Part shown: positions 5,407 through 6,003 of the stretch, piece by piece
How positions within the stretch are numbered: the first letter of the stretch is position 1
Layout of the letters: the number at the start of each line of letters is the position of its first letter
Origin: Quadrisphaera sp.
Lineage (GTDB): Bacteria > Actinomycetota > Actinomycetes > Actinomycetales > Quadrisphaeraceae
NCBI GenBank assembly: GCA_029258695.1
Contig: JARIBR010000241.1
Location: 1-6,003, forward strand
DNA: 6,003 bases
Direction of reading: 5' to 3'
The notes under the pieces: generated by a model
Seen by the model: only the letters and a program-made list of their open reading frames with translations
The model's database searches: none
What the model was told of the DNA's origin: nothing
Translations under genes and position numbers: made by a program

Positions 5407-6003
5407 TCACGGCGTGGAGGTCGACGGTGTGGTGTCCGGGACGGCCGGTTCGCGTCGAGCCAGGCGGGCAGGGGTGTGCTGAGCGCTGGCCACGGCGAGC
5501 AGGGCCACGGCGAACCCGACGCCCTGCACGGGCGTGAGGGACTCGCCGAGGACAGCCCACCCGGCGGCTGCGGCGACCAGCGGGGAGATCACCGGGAGGA
5601 ACGCCACCGCGCCCACGGGCATCCGCCCGATCCCGCGGAACCACAGCGTGTAGGCCAGGGCCGCCCCGACCAGGGCGAGCCAGGCGTACCCGGCGAGCGC
5701 GGCGGCGTCCAGGGTCGGGGGCCGACCTTCGGCCAGCAGGGCGAGGGGGACGATGAGCAGGCCGCCGGCGCTGAGATGCCAGCCGGCGTAGGCGACCGGA
5801 CCGGTGGGGCGGCCCCACCGCTTCGACAGCACGGTGCCGAGCCCCATCGAGGCCGTCGCCGCCAGCGCGGCCAGAACGCCGGTGACGCTGACCTGCGCTC
5901 CGGGGGCGGCGACCAGCACCGCGACGCCGGCCACGGCCACCACGCCCCAGGCCAGGCGCCAGGCGGTGGGGCGCTCGGCGAGCAAGGGCACGGCGAGCCC
6001 GGC
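5407..6003 (-). CDS. EamA/DMT-family membrane transporter, C-terminal part (5' end beyond right edge)
   Basis: The frame is open to the window edge, giving 198 visible residues before the TGA at 5409-5407. About six hydrophobic helices are visible, at roughly 18-33, 40-58, 72-92, 103-122, 131-150 and 155-172 counted from the edge. The visible start (AGLAVPLLAERPTAWRLAWG) and the later LGESLTPVQGVG are the paired 'GE-x-x-T' ends of the two EamA repeats, so the second repeat is complete and most of the first lies off the window. GYAWLALVGAALAYTLWFRGI is characteristic of the PecM/RhaT-like branch. Typical members have ten helices and 280-310 residues and export small metabolites such as amino acids; the substrate cannot be inferred. 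A GTG at 5991 is inside the protein and is not the start. The last ~30 residues are a polar, Thr/Pro-rich tail. Confidence 0.88.
   Translation of the reverse strand, partial: AGLAVPLLAERPTAWRLAWGVVAVAGVAVLVAAPGAQVSVTGVLAALAATASMGLGTVLSKRWGRPTGPVAYAGWHLSAGGLLIVPLALLAEGRPPTLDAAALAGYAWLALVGAALAYTLWFRGIGRMPVGAVAFLPVISPLVAAAAGWAVLGESLTPVQGVGFAVALLAVASAQHTPARLARREPAVPDTTPSTSTP

Noticed and set aside
5407..5991. Treating GTG at 5991 as the start of the EamA transporter
   Set aside because: The frame continues to the window edge with family-like residues (AGLA before the GTG), and a 194-aa protein would lack most of the first EamA repeat.

Overview
The window is very GC-rich, with almost every third codon position G or C, and is densely packed. 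Its gene set is typical of an actinobacterium (Actinomycetota). The sequence alone does not settle the genus.

The main content is a fatty-acid / acyl-CoA module arranged around a 95-bp divergent control region (1271-1365). Leftward from it run a TetR-family repressor (494-1270) and, overlapping its stop codon by 4 bp, the first 165 codons of an acyl-CoA oxidase-like flavoprotein that leaves the window at base 1. Rightward run three tightly coupled genes: a FadA2-type thiolase (1366-2685), a high-molecular-weight FabG4-type 3-oxoacyl reductase (2682-4199, 4-bp overlap) and an HtdX-type MaoC hydratase (4201-5070, 1-nt gap). The last three are recognisable counterparts of Mycobacterium tuberculosis fadA2 (Rv0243), fabG4 (Rv0242c) and htdX (Rv0241c). 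Together the enzymes could carry out all four chemical steps of a beta-oxidation cycle: acyl-CoA to enoyl-CoA, hydration, 3-hydroxyacyl/3-ketoacyl interconversion and thiolysis. The reductase, hydratase and thiolase could also run in the elongating direction.

The divergent region holds a 33-bp near-perfect palindrome (1310-1342) and further copies of the same GGTAC/GTACC half-sites (1282-1303). These are good candidates for operators of the adjacent TetR protein. On both sides a TAnnnT -10-like hexamer lies only 6-7 nt from the start codon and no Shine-Dalgarno sequence is evident, so both divergent transcripts may be leaderless.

Convergent with this operon are a 69-aa TUDOR-like small protein (former DUF2945, 5088-5297) and the C-terminal two thirds of an EamA/DMT-family membrane transporter (5407-6003), whose start lies beyond the right edge. 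I saw no tRNA, rRNA, CRISPR array, insertion sequence or prophage signal. I did not find a clearly novel system. The points most worth checking are the operator array, the probable leaderless divergent promoters, and local oddities inside fabG4: a rare-codon patch, an extra loop and a 15-bp tandem duplication.
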